NCBI GenBank assembly: GCA_013001055.1
Contig: JABDNH010000003.1
Span: 186,001-250,000 of the forward strand
Length of the DNA stretch: 64,000 nt
Reading direction: 5' to 3'
Source of the DNA: Sphingomonas sp.
GTDB taxonomy: Bacteria > Pseudomonadota > Alphaproteobacteria > Sphingomonadales > Sphingomonadaceae
Position 1 is the stretch's first letter, and each line of letters starts with the position of its first letter. The position numbers and the translations under genes were made by a program. Below are positions 27,754-36,158 of this stretch, one piece after another. The notes under the pieces are model-generated. The model had not been told where the DNA came from, searched no databases, and saw only the letters and a list, made by a program, of their open reading frames with translations.

Positions 27754-28914
27754 CTAGCCCCCGGCGCCCACCAGCTCGCGACCGATCAGCATGCGGCGGA
27801 TTTCGTTGGTGCCCGCGCCGATGTCGAGCAGCTTGGCATCGCGCATGTAGCGTTCGACCGGCCAGTCCTTGGTGTAGCCCGCGCCGCCAAGCGCCTGCAC
27901 GGCTTCGCCCGCTACCTTGAACGCGCTTTCGCTCGCCAGCAGGATCGCACCCGCCGCATCGAAACGCGTCGTCTTGCCCGCATCGCAATTCTTGGCGACG
28001 GTATAGACATAGGCCCGCGCCGAATTGAGCGCGACATACATGTCGGCGACCTTCGCCTGGATCAGCTGGAAATTGCCGATCGGCGTGTCGAACTGCTTGC
28101 GCTCGCGCACATATGGCAGAACCACATCGAGGCAGGCCTGCATGATACCGAGCTGGATGCCCGACAGCACTGTGCGCTCGTAATCGAGCCCGCTCATCAG
28201 CACCGCAACGCCGCCATTGACCGGGCCCATCACGCGATCTTCGGGTACGAAACAGTCGTTGAAGACCAACTCCGAAGTCGGCGAACCGCGCATTCCCACC
28301 TTGTCGATTTTCTGACCGATCGAGAATCCTTCATCGTCCTTCTCGATCAGGAAGGTGGTGATGCCGCGCGAGCCTTCGCCTGTCTTGGCATAGACGACCA
28401 ACGTCTCGGCATAGGCGCCATTGGTAATCCAGAACTTGGTGCCGTTGAGGCGATAGCCGCCATCGACCTTGTCGGCCTTCAGCTTCATGCCGACGACGTC
28501 CGAGCCCGCACCCGCCTCGCTCATTGCCAGCGCACCGACATGCTCGCCCGAAATCAGGCCCGGCAGATATTTCTCTTTTTGCTCGGGGTTCGCCCACTTG
28601 GCGATCTGGTTGATACACAGGTTGGTGTGCGCACCATAAGAAAGACCGACCGACGCGGAGGCGCGTGCAATTTCTTCCTGCGCCACGCAATGTTCCAGAT
28701 AGCCGAGCCCCAACCCGCCATCGTCTTCGGGGACGGTAATGCCGTGCAGGCCGAGCTCACCCATTTGCGGCCAGAGCTCGATCGGAAAGCGGTCTTCGCG
28801 GTCGATTTCCTCTGCAATAGGCTCGATCTTGTCCATCGAGAAGCGGCGCGTGAGGTCGCGGATCTCGTCCGCCATTTCCCCGAGCTGGAAGTCGAGGCCG
28901 GGCATGTCGTTCAT
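27754..28914 (-). CDS. liuA: Isovaleryl-CoA dehydrogenase
   Basis: An FAD-dependent acyl-CoA dehydrogenase of 386 aa, oxidising isovaleryl-CoA to 3-methylcrotonyl-CoA in leucine breakdown. It shows the acyl-CoA dehydrogenase signatures ALAMSEAGAGSDV and WITNGA, and the C-terminal QALGGAGYTKDWPVERYMRDAK and GTNEIRRMLIGREL. The Glu in GLDYERTVLSG sits where isovaleryl-CoA dehydrogenases carry their catalytic base, unlike most family members, which supports this assignment. It is the first of the leucine catabolic genes on this strand, 70 bp from the cytochrome gene. Confidence 0.92.
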   Translation of the reverse strand: MNDMPGLDFQLGEMADEIRDLTRRFSMDKIEPIAEEIDREDRFPIELWPQMGELGLHGITVPEDDGGLGLGYLEHCVAQEEIARASASVGLSYGAHTNLCINQIAKWANPEQKEKYLPGLISGEHVGALAMSEAGAGSDVVGMKLKADKVDGGYRLNGTKFWITNGAYAETLVVYAKTGEGSRGITTFLIEKDDEGFSIGQKIDKVGMRGSPTSELVFNDCFVPEDRVMGPVNGGVAVLMSGLDYERTVLSGIQLGIMQACLDVVLPYVRERKQFDTPIGNFQLIQAKVADMYVALNSARAYVYTVAKNCDAGKTTRFDAAGAILLASESAFKVAGEAVQALGGAGYTKDWPVERYMRDAKLLDIGAGTNEIRRMLIGRELVGAGG

Positions 28915-28974
28915 GGGGTGTTTTCTCCTGTTCGCGCCGCGCCTAGCATTGGCTGCGCTTGGGCGACAAGAGGA

Positions 28975-29400
28975 TTAGCCTTCCGGTGATGGGACCATCG
29001 TAGCAGGCCGCAATTCGCCGCGATGGCAAGTGTAGCAGGTCACCCGGTTCTCGCTCATGTCCGTCAGGCTTACTCGTTCTTCTCCGGGCAGTTTTTCATC
29101 CATGTTGAGCTTGTGCGTCAGCAGCAGCATCTGGCGCGCACGTTCCTTGGCGGGCTTGGCGTCGCTTTCGAAGTCGTAAGTCGACAAGGGTGCGCCTTCT
29201 TCGCCGACATGGCAGTAGGAACAACGCACGCCCAGCGATTGCGCGAAATGTTTCATCAGCTCGGTACGCGCTCCCCGGTCCATGTCCGCTGGCAGGACAT
29301 TCTTGCTCTCATGCTCGGCCGCGTCGGGATGGGCGATCGCCATCGACAAACCCATGGTGCAAAGTCCGGCCGACAGCACCGCCGCTGCAATCTTGCGCAT
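28975..29400 (-). CDS. Small c-type cytochrome, photosynthetic reaction-centre subunit C-like
   Basis: A periplasmic protein of 141 aa with a signal peptide (MRKIAAAVLSAGLCTMGLSMAIAHP) and two heme motifs, CSYCH and CYTCH. The pattern FAQSLGVRCSYCHVG, DAKPAKERARQMLLLTHKLN and VTCYTCHRGELRP is that of the small c-type cytochromes related to reaction-centre cytochrome subunits, common in non-phototrophic bacteria too. ATG 29400 follows GGGAGG; the ORF-track start at 29421 is upstream of that SD. No photosynthesis genes are in the window. Confidence 0.8.
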   Translation of the reverse strand: MRKIAAAVLSAGLCTMGLSMAIAHPDAAEHESKNVLPADMDRGARTELMKHFAQSLGVRCSYCHVGEEGAPLSTYDFESDAKPAKERARQMLLLTHKLNMDEKLPGEERVSLTDMSENRVTCYTCHRGELRPATMVPSPEG

Positions 29401-29590
29401 TTCCGTACCTCCCGATTTCAAGCGAACGCTACTCCCACAAGTAGCGGCGACGCAAGGTGCAGCACGACCGGCGTGTCAAATACCGCCCTAGAGAACATTC
29501 TCGTCCGATCGGAACACTCAGGACTCGATTTTGGGCGTCGCGAGACCTACGTAGCGCACGAAGCAATTCTAAACGACCGGAGCCCGACCA

Positions 29591-30769
29591 ATGACCGACA
29601 CCGTTATTCTTTCCTATGCCCGCACTCCGATGGGATCGATGCAGGGCGCACTTGCGGACGCCAGTGCGACGGATCTGGGCGCCACCGCGGTTAAGGCCGC
29701 GGTTGAGCGTGCCGGTGTCGACGGCGACAAGATCGACCGTATCTACATGGGCTGCGTGCTGCCCGCGGGCCTCGGTCAGGCCCCGGCGCGCCAGGCGGCG
29801 CTAAAAGCTGGCCTGCCCAAATCGGTGCAGGCCACCACCGTCAACAAGGTTTGCGGCAGCGGCATGCAAACGGTCATCCAGGCCGACGAAGCGATCAAGG
29901 CGGGCAATGCCACCACGATCATCGCGGGCGGCATGGAGAGCATGACCAACGCGCCTTACCTGTTGAAGAAGCACCGCTCGGGCGCGCGCATCGGGCACGA
30001 TACCGCCTATGACCACATGTTCCTCGACGGTCTCGAAGACGCTTATGACCAGGGCCGCGCCATGGGCACCTTCGCGCAGGATACGGCCAACGAGTACCAG
30101 CTGACCCGCGAGGATATGGACGAATATTCCATCGAAAGCCTCGCCCGCGCCCAGCGCGCGATCAGCGAAGGTGACTTTGCCGACGAAGTCGTCCCCGTCA
30201 CGATGAGCACGCGCAAGGGCGATGTGGTTGTCGATACCGACGAAGCGCCTGGCCGCGGCCGCCCCGACAAGATCCCGACGCTGCGCCCAGCCTTTGCCAA
30301 GGACGGCACGATTACCGCTGCCACCAGCTCGTCCATCTCGGACGGCGCGGCTGCTGTCGTCGTCACTTCGCGCGATGCTGCCGAAGCCGCAGGCAAAACG
30401 CCGGTCGCGCATATCGTCGCCACCGCCGCGCATGCGCGCGAGCCCAAGGACTTCACGGTCGCCCCCATCGGCGCGATCGAAAAGGTGCTCGAGAAAGCCG
30501 GCTGGGACGTCGCCGATGTCGACCTGTGGGAGATCAACGAAGCCTTTGCATGCGTCGCCATGTTCGCGATGAAGGACATCGGCATCCCGCATGACAAGAT
30601 CAACGTGAATGGTGGTGGCACCGCGCTAGGTCACCCGATCGGCGCTAGCGGCACACGCATCATCGTCACGCTCTTGAACGCGCTAAAGAAACGCGGGCTC
30701 AAGAAGGGCGTCGCGTCGCTGTGCATCGGCGGCGGCGAAGCCACCGCGATCGCGCTTGAACTGGCCTAA
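29591..30769 (+). CDS. Acetyl-CoA C-acetyltransferase (thiolase)
   Basis: A biosynthetic-type thiolase of 392 aa that condenses or cleaves acetoacetyl-CoA. The acylated Cys lies in VNKVCGSGMQT, the GGMESM motif follows, and the active-site His and second Cys lie in NVNGGGTALGHPIGASG and SLCIGGGE. It could complete leucine breakdown (acetoacetate to acetyl-CoA) or feed polyhydroxybutyrate; no phaB or phaC is nearby. It is divergent from the cytochrome gene, and a terminator follows. Confidence 0.92.
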   Translation: MTDTVILSYARTPMGSMQGALADASATDLGATAVKAAVERAGVDGDKIDRIYMGCVLPAGLGQAPARQAALKAGLPKSVQATTVNKVCGSGMQTVIQADEAIKAGNATTIIAGGMESMTNAPYLLKKHRSGARIGHDTAYDHMFLDGLEDAYDQGRAMGTFAQDTANEYQLTREDMDEYSIESLARAQRAISEGDFADEVVPVTMSTRKGDVVVDTDEAPGRGRPDKIPTLRPAFAKDGTITAATSSSISDGAAAVVVTSRDAAEAAGKTPVAHIVATAAHAREPKDFTVAPIGAIEKVLEKAGWDVADVDLWEINEAFACVAMFAMKDIGIPHDKINVNGGGTALGHPIGASGTRIIVTLLNALKKRGLKKGVASLCIGGGEATAIALELA

Positions 30770-30791
30770 CGCCCGGCCTCGATAATGATAG

Positions 30792-30824
30792 AGCCCTCTT
30801 CGCCATGGCGGAGAGGGCTTTTTT
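30792..30824 (+). terminator. Rho-independent terminator after the thiolase gene
   Basis: AGCCCTCT pairs with AGAGGGCT around a CGCC/GGCG-containing loop and is followed by TTTTTT. It starts 23 bp after the stop codon. Confidence 0.85.
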
Positions 30825-30973
30825 GTTGGTCACAAAAGATCATCAGCTTCCCTGGATCCGGCTGGTGAACCCAGAACGCCAGCGCCCAGATCTGAGCCCA
30901 GCTTCGACATTCGCCTAACTGAAATCATTATGCTATGTCCCCCTTTCTCTGAACAGAGGGGGAGAAGCACGAC

Positions 30974-31387
30974 ATGAAGAAATTGATCCTTTTAGCGGGC
31001 GCTGCAACGCTTGCCGCCTGCTCGGCGAACGATAGCGCCTATGACGATGAAGAAGCGGTCGACGAGACCGCTATGGAAGACACCGCGATGGAGGAAGCCG
31101 CGCTGGCACCCGATGGCGGGCCGATCGCCGGTACTTACGAAGTGACGCCCGAAGAAGGCGATGCGTGGACCACGGCGATCGCCGCAGATGGCTCGTATAC
31201 GACCACCTATGCCGATGGCACCGTGGAAACCGGTACGATGGCCATGCAGGACGAAATGACCGCCTGCTTTGACAATGCGGCCGATGAGGAAGGCCCGATG
31301 TGCAGCGAAAGCAGCATCGGCGAAGACGGTGCCTGGACTGCAACCGGTGAACGGGGCACGGTGACGGTCGCACGTGTCGAAGGCTAG
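30974..31387 (+). CDS. Small acidic lipoprotein, member 1 of a local family of three
   Basis: A protein of 137 aa with a lipoprotein signal (KLILLAGAATLAACS). An acidic linker of about 30 residues leads to a compact domain: GTYEVTPEEGDAWTTAIAADGSYTTTYADGTVETGTM, with two Cys (ACFDN, MCSES) and a C-terminal VTVARVEG. The DGSY-YADGTV pattern recurs in the 32038 gene and, more weakly, in the 31544 gene. It is probably periplasmic and anchored in the outer membrane, function unknown. The gene has an SD-like GGGGGAGAAG and its own terminator. Confidence 0.7.
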   Translation: MKKLILLAGAATLAACSANDSAYDDEEAVDETAMEDTAMEEAALAPDGGPIAGTYEVTPEEGDAWTTAIAADGSYTTTYADGTVETGTMAMQDEMTACFDNAADEEGPMCSESSIGEDGAWTATGERGTVTVARVEG

Positions 31388-31412
31388 GCACTAATTTGAC
31401 AGACCGATCGGA

Positions 31413-31444
31413 AAGGGGCGGCCACATGTGTGCCGCCCCTTTTT
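31413..31444 (+). terminator. Rho-independent terminator after lipoprotein gene 30974
   Basis: AGGGGCGGC and GCCGCCCCT form the stem around an ACATGTGT-type loop, followed by TTTTT. Confidence 0.85.
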
Positions 31445-31543
31445 GCATTTCACATTAACCATTTATCGTCCCGAAGCGGGATAACGTTTGAACGCGCCGC
31501 TGTAGCTGTTTGTTATTGCCTCAAACGACTTTGAGGACAGAAC

Positions 31544-31996
31544 ATGAAACAGCTCATTATTGCTTCGACTGCAGTGCTCGCGCTTTCCGCCTGCGGCGAG
31601 GCCGAACCGAGCCTGGAACCGCTCGACGAAACCGCAATTCCCGAGAGTGAGACCGATCTCGCCGGCGAGGTGAAGGACGCCGACCCGCGTTTTGCCGACA
31701 CGGCTTGGGAATGGCAGTCTGCCGAAGCCACCATCGTGACCACCAATCTCGATGCCGCCGGCACCTATCGCACCGCGGGAGCAGGCGAACTGCTCGACCA
31801 GGGGCGATGGCAGGTCAAGGATGATCGGCTGTGCTTCGACAGCGAACTGCTCGACGACGAACCCGGCTGCTTCCTCGCCAAAAAATTCTATCCGCTCGAC
31901 GTCGGCGAAACGTGGGAGACGGAAAATGACGATGGCGAAACCGCCCGTTTCACCCGCGTCGCCTACCAACCGATTGCCTTCATTCCTGCGGGCTAA
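31544..31996 (+). CDS. Small lipoprotein, member 2 of a local family
   Basis: A 150-aa lipoprotein (QLIIASTAVLALSACG) with an acidic linker and then a domain WEWQSAEATIVTTNLDAAGTYRT, RWQVKDDRLCFDSELLD and CFLAKKFYPLDVGETWETENDDGE. The two Cys in CFDSELLDDEPGCF match the spacing seen in member 1 (CFDNAADEEGPMC), suggesting a shared disulfide-bonded fold, although other identity is low. Function unknown. An SD-like GAGGACAG precedes the ATG. Confidence 0.65.
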   Translation: MKQLIIASTAVLALSACGEAEPSLEPLDETAIPESETDLAGEVKDADPRFADTAWEWQSAEATIVTTNLDAAGTYRTAGAGELLDQGRWQVKDDRLCFDSELLDDEPGCFLAKKFYPLDVGETWETENDDGETARFTRVAYQPIAFIPAG

Positions 31997-32037
31997 TTGC
32001 GCTGGCCATGATGGCGCGGCAATCGCATAAGGGGCGC

Positions 32038-32421
32038 ATGAAATATGCGCTCCTGCTCCTCGGGCTTCCCGCCCTGCTACCCGCGTGCTCGAACGACACG
32101 ATCGATGAGGGTGACAACGTCGTGATACTCGATAGCGGTGTGAGTAGCGGACCCACAGGCGTTGGCAGCTTCGAGGTCATCGTAGACGGCGAATTGATGG
32201 GCACGACCGACATCGAGCCCGATGGTCGCTACGCGTCGAAATACGCCGACGGCACCGTTGTCACCGGCCAGATCAGGCGCGAATCCGGCACGCGCGTCTG
32301 CTTCCTGCCCGATGGCGACTATGAGACCACCTGTTTCAGCGAGGGCGATACGCGCCCCGATGGCAGCTACGAAGTGGTCGGCGATGACGGTTCGGCCGCC
32401 ACGATCCGGCCGGCCGGTTGA
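32038..32421 (+). CDS. Small lipoprotein, member 3 of a local family
   Basis: This 127-aa lipoprotein (LLLLGLPALLPACS) has the domain pattern GSFEVIVDGELMGTTDIEPDGRYASKYADGTVVTGQI, close to member 1 in layout (DGxY, YADGTV, TG). Two Cys follow (RVCFLPDGDYETTCF), then DGSYEVVGDDGSAATI. I chose the ATG at 32038, where the signal peptide begins, over the ORF-track start 32008. It lies 41 bp after member 2, so the two may be co-transcribed; no terminator lies between them. Confidence 0.65.
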   Translation: MKYALLLLGLPALLPACSNDTIDEGDNVVILDSGVSSGPTGVGSFEVIVDGELMGTTDIEPDGRYASKYADGTVVTGQIRRESGTRVCFLPDGDYETTCFSEGDTRPDGSYEVVGDDGSAATIRPAG

Positions 32422-32427
32422 AGAAAT

Positions 32428-32901
32428 CTATTCGAACGTCTCGCCTGGATCGACGCCCCACAGCACGTCTTGCGAGACCCAGCCATCGCGGCTGTCGTCC
32501 ATCACCATCAGGCAGAAGGTGCCGTTGCATTCGTCCAGTTTGCCGACCACGCCCGGTTCTGCGCGATAGCGTATCGGTGCTTCGAAATCGGGCGTCACGT
32601 AAAGCGGAACGGCCTCGTCGCCCCGGATCATCCCGGTGCGCCGCTCCGAAAGTAGGGCAACCGCCATCCAGCCGGTTTCGCCGTCCGGATCGGTAATCTT
32701 GCGCCAATTGTCATAGCGCTGCGTGATTCTCACCGGCAGGTCGCGGCGCTGATACTTCCAGGTCGCGGGATAGGTCTTGCCGGGCCCCGTGCGCATCAGC
32801 GCTTCACCCGAACTGATCGACGCCCAATATTGGACGTCCTCGGCCTCTTGAGCCGCTGCCGGCGCCGCCAGCATCAGAAGTAGGACCGCCCAGCGCGTCA
32901 T
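32428..32901 (-). CDS. Secreted bacterial SH3-domain protein
   Basis: A protein of 157 aa with a signal peptide (RWAVLLLMLAAPAAAQE). Two SH3-like repeats are visible: ASISSGEALMRTGPGKTYPATWKY...DNWRKITDPDGETGWMAVALL, and VPLYVTPDFEAPIRYRAEPGVVGKLDEC...GWVSQDVLWGV. Such domains bind cell-wall peptides or mediate periplasmic contacts. Its start overlaps the stop of the flavoprotein gene by 4 bp, so it is the second gene of that transcript. Confidence 0.8.
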   Translation of the reverse strand: MTRWAVLLLMLAAPAAAQEAEDVQYWASISSGEALMRTGPGKTYPATWKYQRRDLPVRITQRYDNWRKITDPDGETGWMAVALLSERRTGMIRGDEAVPLYVTPDFEAPIRYRAEPGVVGKLDECNGTFCLMVMDDSRDGWVSQDVLWGVDPGETFE

Positions 32902-34304
32902 GCGCCGGTCAGGATCCGGTCGACCAATTGCTTCACCGTCGGCACGAAGCCATTCGAGTAGAAGGGGTCGGACTTGAAGCGGAACGCCGAGTGGCCCGCA
33001 AACATGAGGTTTTCGTCCACCGGGCCGCCGTGCGCGATATCCTGCAGCGTTTTCTGGATGCAGAACGAACGCGGATCGGCCAGTCGCCCGGTCGTGTTTT
33101 TCTCATTGTCCGCCCAGCTCGAAAAGCTGCACTGCGAGAGGCAACCCATGCAATCGGCCTGGTCCTTGCGGATTTCCTTCATTTCTTCGGGCGTGACAAA
33201 GATCAGCGTATCTTCGGGCGTCTTCATTGCCTCGGTAAAGCCGGCGCCATGCCATTCGCGCGCATGGTTGAGGTCGCCCTTGGTGACCCAGAATTGCTTC
33301 CTGCTCTTGACGCCAACATCGAGCGTGAACTTGTGCTCGCCGACTTCTTCCTTGGTGAACGCGATCTGGCGCTGCGACCGCGCCTCGAGGTTGCGCAGGA
33401 ACGGATTGCGCACTGCGGAAGAATAGAAGCCGGTGGGGCTGAATTTGTGGAGAAGGATATCGCCTTCCTCCAGCGTCATCAGCCGCGCCTTCCACTCGGG
33501 CGGGATCGGGCTTTCCTGGGTCAGCAGCGGCCGGGTGCCGAACTGGAAAGCGATGGCGCCTAGTTCCTCATTGTCGATCCAGTCGTTCCATTCGTCGAGG
33601 CGCCAGACGCCGCCTGCCATGATGATCGGCACCTCTTCCGACACGCCCTCGGCGCGCATCATCTTTCGAAGCTCGGCGACGCGCGGATACGGGTCCTGCG
33701 GCTTCTTGGGGTCTTCGGCATTGGACAGGCCGTTATGCCCGCCTGCCAGCCACGGATCTTCATAGACGACTGCGGCCAAGCCTTCTTCGAACTTCGAATA
33801 GGCCCGCTTCCAGAGCGCGCGGAAGGCGCGGCCCGAGGAAACGATGGGGAGATATTTCACCCCGTACTGTGCCGCGATTTCCGAAAGCTTGTAGGGCATT
33901 CCTGCACCGCAGGTGACCCCGTCGACCAGCCCCTTGCAGCGCTCTAGAACGCCGTGCAGCACGCGCTGCGCGCCGCCCATTTCCCACAACACATTGATAT
34001 TGATCGCGCCCTTGCCCGATGCAACGTCGTAGGCGCGCTCGACCTGCGCGCTCGCGCCGTCGATGGCGTACTGGATCAGCTCTTCGTGGCGCCCGCGCCG
34101 CGTCATCTCTTCATAGACCTGCGGGACGATGCGTCCTTCGGCGTCATAGCTGTCGGCATTGACCGCGCTGACCGTGCCGATCCCCCCGGCAGCGGCCCAG
34201 GCGCCCGACGATGCATGATTGGTCGCCGAAACGCCCTTGCCACCCTCGATCAACGGCCAGACTTCCTTGCCGTTATACTGGATGGGCTTCAAACCCTTGA
34301 ACAA
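32898..34304 (-). CDS. Nitronate monooxygenase-like NAD(P)H-dependent flavin oxidoreductase
   Basis: An FMN-binding TIM-barrel protein of 468 aa. The pattern SATNHASSGAWAAAGGIGTVSAV, GMPYKLSEIAAQYGVKYLPIVSS, YEDPWLAGGHNGLSN and PIIMAGGVWRLDEWNDWI is that of the nitronate monooxygenase/2-nitropropane dioxygenase family. About 120 extra residues at the C-terminus include clustered Cys (CMGCLSQCSF, FCIQKT), which could hold a metal or Fe-S centre and are unusual. No ATG fits; a TTG at 34304 with AGGAGA eight bases upstream gives a normal N-terminus (FKGLKPIQYNGK). Substrate not known. Confidence 0.78.
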   Translation of the reverse strand: MFKGLKPIQYNGKEVWPLIEGGKGVSATNHASSGAWAAAGGIGTVSAVNADSYDAEGRIVPQVYEEMTRRGRHEELIQYAIDGASAQVERAYDVASGKGAININVLWEMGGAQRVLHGVLERCKGLVDGVTCGAGMPYKLSEIAAQYGVKYLPIVSSGRAFRALWKRAYSKFEEGLAAVVYEDPWLAGGHNGLSNAEDPKKPQDPYPRVAELRKMMRAEGVSEEVPIIMAGGVWRLDEWNDWIDNEELGAIAFQFGTRPLLTQESPIPPEWKARLMTLEEGDILLHKFSPTGFYSSAVRNPFLRNLEARSQRQIAFTKEEVGEHKFTLDVGVKSRKQFWVTKGDLNHAREWHGAGFTEAMKTPEDTLIFVTPEEMKEIRKDQADCMGCLSQCSFSSWADNEKNTTGRLADPRSFCIQKTLQDIAHGGPVDENLMFAGHSAFRFKSDPFYSNGFVPTVKQLVDRILTGA

Positions 34305-34358
34305 AATACTCTCCTGTGTTGGCGACGCTATAGGCCGCCGATGCCCTAGGGGCAATCA

Positions 34359-35201
34359 CTACTGCAAGGCGTAATCGAGCCCGATATCCACGGCCTCGCT
34401 GCCCATCGTTATGCGGCTGGTCGAGATATAGTCGACCCCCGTTTCGGCGACCGCGCGTATGGTGTCGAGAGTGATCCCGCCCGAGGCTTCCAGCGGCACC
34501 CGTCCGGCAACAAGCGCGACTGCTTCGCGCAGCACCGCGGGCGGCATGTTGTCGAGCAGCAGGCGATCTGCACCCGCCATCAGCGCCGGTTCGATCTGGT
34601 CGAGACGATCGACTTCAACCTGCACCCGAAGACCATGATTGCCGGCCTTTGCCGCTGCAACCGTCTTCGCCACGTCGCCGCCATTCACGGCGATATGATT
34701 GTCCTTGATGAGCAGCCCGTCATCCATGCGCATGCGGTGGTTGGTCGCACCGCCCATCTTGCTCGCATATTTGGACAGAGCGCGAAGCCCGGGGATTGTC
34801 TTGCGCGTATCGAGAACCTTGGCACCCGTGCCCTCGATCGCTTGCGCATAGCGCCGCGCCATTGTCGCGATCCCGCACAGCACCTGCAGCGTGTTGAGCG
34901 CCGATCGCTCCGCCGCCAGCATCGCGCGCGCATTACCCGATAGGTGCATCAGATCGGTCCCCGCAGGCACGCGGTCGCCATCGGCTACCAATCGTTTGAC
35001 GCTGATGTCAGGATCGAGCGTTTCGAAGAACGCTGCCGCCACTCCAATGCCCGCGATGACGATATCTTCGCGCGTATCCATGACGGCCGTAAATTTCGCG
35101 TCGGCGGCAATCGTGTTGTTGCTGGTGACATCGCCGCCCTCCCCCAGATCCTCGGCCAGGACGCTGCGGACATAAGCTTCAAGGTCGAAATTCTCGATCA
35201 T
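34359..35201 (-). CDS. nadC: Nicotinate-nucleotide pyrophosphorylase (carboxylating)
   Basis: A 280-aa quinolinate phosphoribosyltransferase of NAD biosynthesis. Conserved segments: EDLGEGGDVTS near the N-terminus, LSGNARAMLAAERSALNTLQ, the basic site KVLDTRKTIPGLRALSKYA, GGATNHRMRMDDGLLIKDNHI, and LEASGGITLDTI. The ATG at 35201 has GGGG upstream, while the ORF track extends the frame to 35345 into the neighbouring gene. It stands alone from nadA/nadB here; neighbours do not suggest a shared pathway. Confidence 0.95.
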   Translation of the reverse strand: MIENFDLEAYVRSVLAEDLGEGGDVTSNNTIAADAKFTAVMDTREDIVIAGIGVAAAFFETLDPDISVKRLVADGDRVPAGTDLMHLSGNARAMLAAERSALNTLQVLCGIATMARRYAQAIEGTGAKVLDTRKTIPGLRALSKYASKMGGATNHRMRMDDGLLIKDNHIAVNGGDVAKTVAAAKAGNHGLRVQVEVDRLDQIEPALMAGADRLLLDNMPPAVLREAVALVAGRVPLEASGGITLDTIRAVAETGVDYISTSRITMGSEAVDIGLDYALQ

Positions 35202-35226
35202 GCGATCCCCTTTTCGACCGTTGGCG

Positions 35227-36102
35227 CTAATCGCTCTCGACGTCGCGGGCAAGCTGCGCGACGACGCTCGCCGCGCTAGCCTCGGTCGGCTGCCAATGCG
35301 CCTCGTCATGATCGCGCAGATAGCGGTGCTGGCGACGCTCGACAAAATTGTCGCCGTCCCAGCCGATCACGCGGATATGGCAGTCGGTACGATGCGCGTT
35401 TATGATGTTGAAACTTGGCGGTTCGGTCCGCAGCCTTGTCGAAAAAGCAGTGCCCGCCTGGATCGCCAGCGCGCTGCCGTCGCCATGTGGCAGGTCGAGC
35501 GTGCGATGCACGCTGCTGGTGTGGTTGTGCCCCGTCAGCACGAGGTCGATGCCGACATCGTCTGTCGCATTGACCACGGCCATCTGGTTCTGGATCGCAT
35601 CGCCCGGATCGTCGCCGCGCGGTAGTTCCCACAACGGGTGATGACACATCAGGACGCGCAGGGCGTCATCCGCCGCGCTGGCGAACCTCTCGCGCATCAT
35701 CTGGATTTGGTCTTCGGAAATCTTGCCGTTCTTTACCACCAGGCCGCGCGCCGAATTGAGGCCCAGGATCGCCAGCCCGGGCTCTTCATGCCACCAGTTG
35801 CGGTGCTCTTCGCCCATATATCTGTCCCAGCGCCCGTGCGGCTTGACGAAGCGCTCGAACAGGTTGACCGCGGGGACATCGTGGTTGCCGGGTACGAACA
35901 GTACCTTGTGTCCATGGCCCTCGATCTTGTCGAGCCACGCTTCGGCCAGGTCGAATTCTTCCTTGGATGCCCACTGGGTGAGGTCGCCCGCAACGAGCAC
36001 GAGATCGGCGTCGGCTTTGGCTATCCATCGTTCGCAAGCATCAACGATATGGTCCTCGTGGATGCCGAAATGAATGTCGGACAAGTGTACAAATGTATGC
36101 AT
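35227..36102 (-). CDS. Calcineurin-like metallophosphoesterase
   Basis: A protein of 291 aa. The five motifs of the superfamily are present in order: DIHFG, GDLTQW, GNHDVP, MCHHPLW and GHNHTSSVH, giving a dinuclear metal site. It resembles class III cyclic nucleotide phosphodiesterases (CpdA-like) in size and motif spacing. It probably hydrolyses a phosphodiester in the cytoplasm; whether cAMP is the substrate cannot be decided from sequence. The ATG at 36102 gives a normal N-terminus (MHTFVHLSDIHFG). It lies 25 bp upstream of nadC. Confidence 0.85.
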   Translation of the reverse strand: MHTFVHLSDIHFGIHEDHIVDACERWIAKADADLVLVAGDLTQWASKEEFDLAEAWLDKIEGHGHKVLFVPGNHDVPAVNLFERFVKPHGRWDRYMGEEHRNWWHEEPGLAILGLNSARGLVVKNGKISEDQIQMMRERFASAADDALRVLMCHHPLWELPRGDDPGDAIQNQMAVVNATDDVGIDLVLTGHNHTSSVHRTLDLPHGDGSALAIQAGTAFSTRLRTEPPSFNIINAHRTDCHIRVIGWDGDNFVERRQHRYLRDHDEAHWQPTEASAASVVAQLARDVESD

Positions 36103-36158
36103 AATTCCCGAACGCACGAAGGCTGACTTTCGTTCACCCCCGCGCTATCGCTGGCTCC

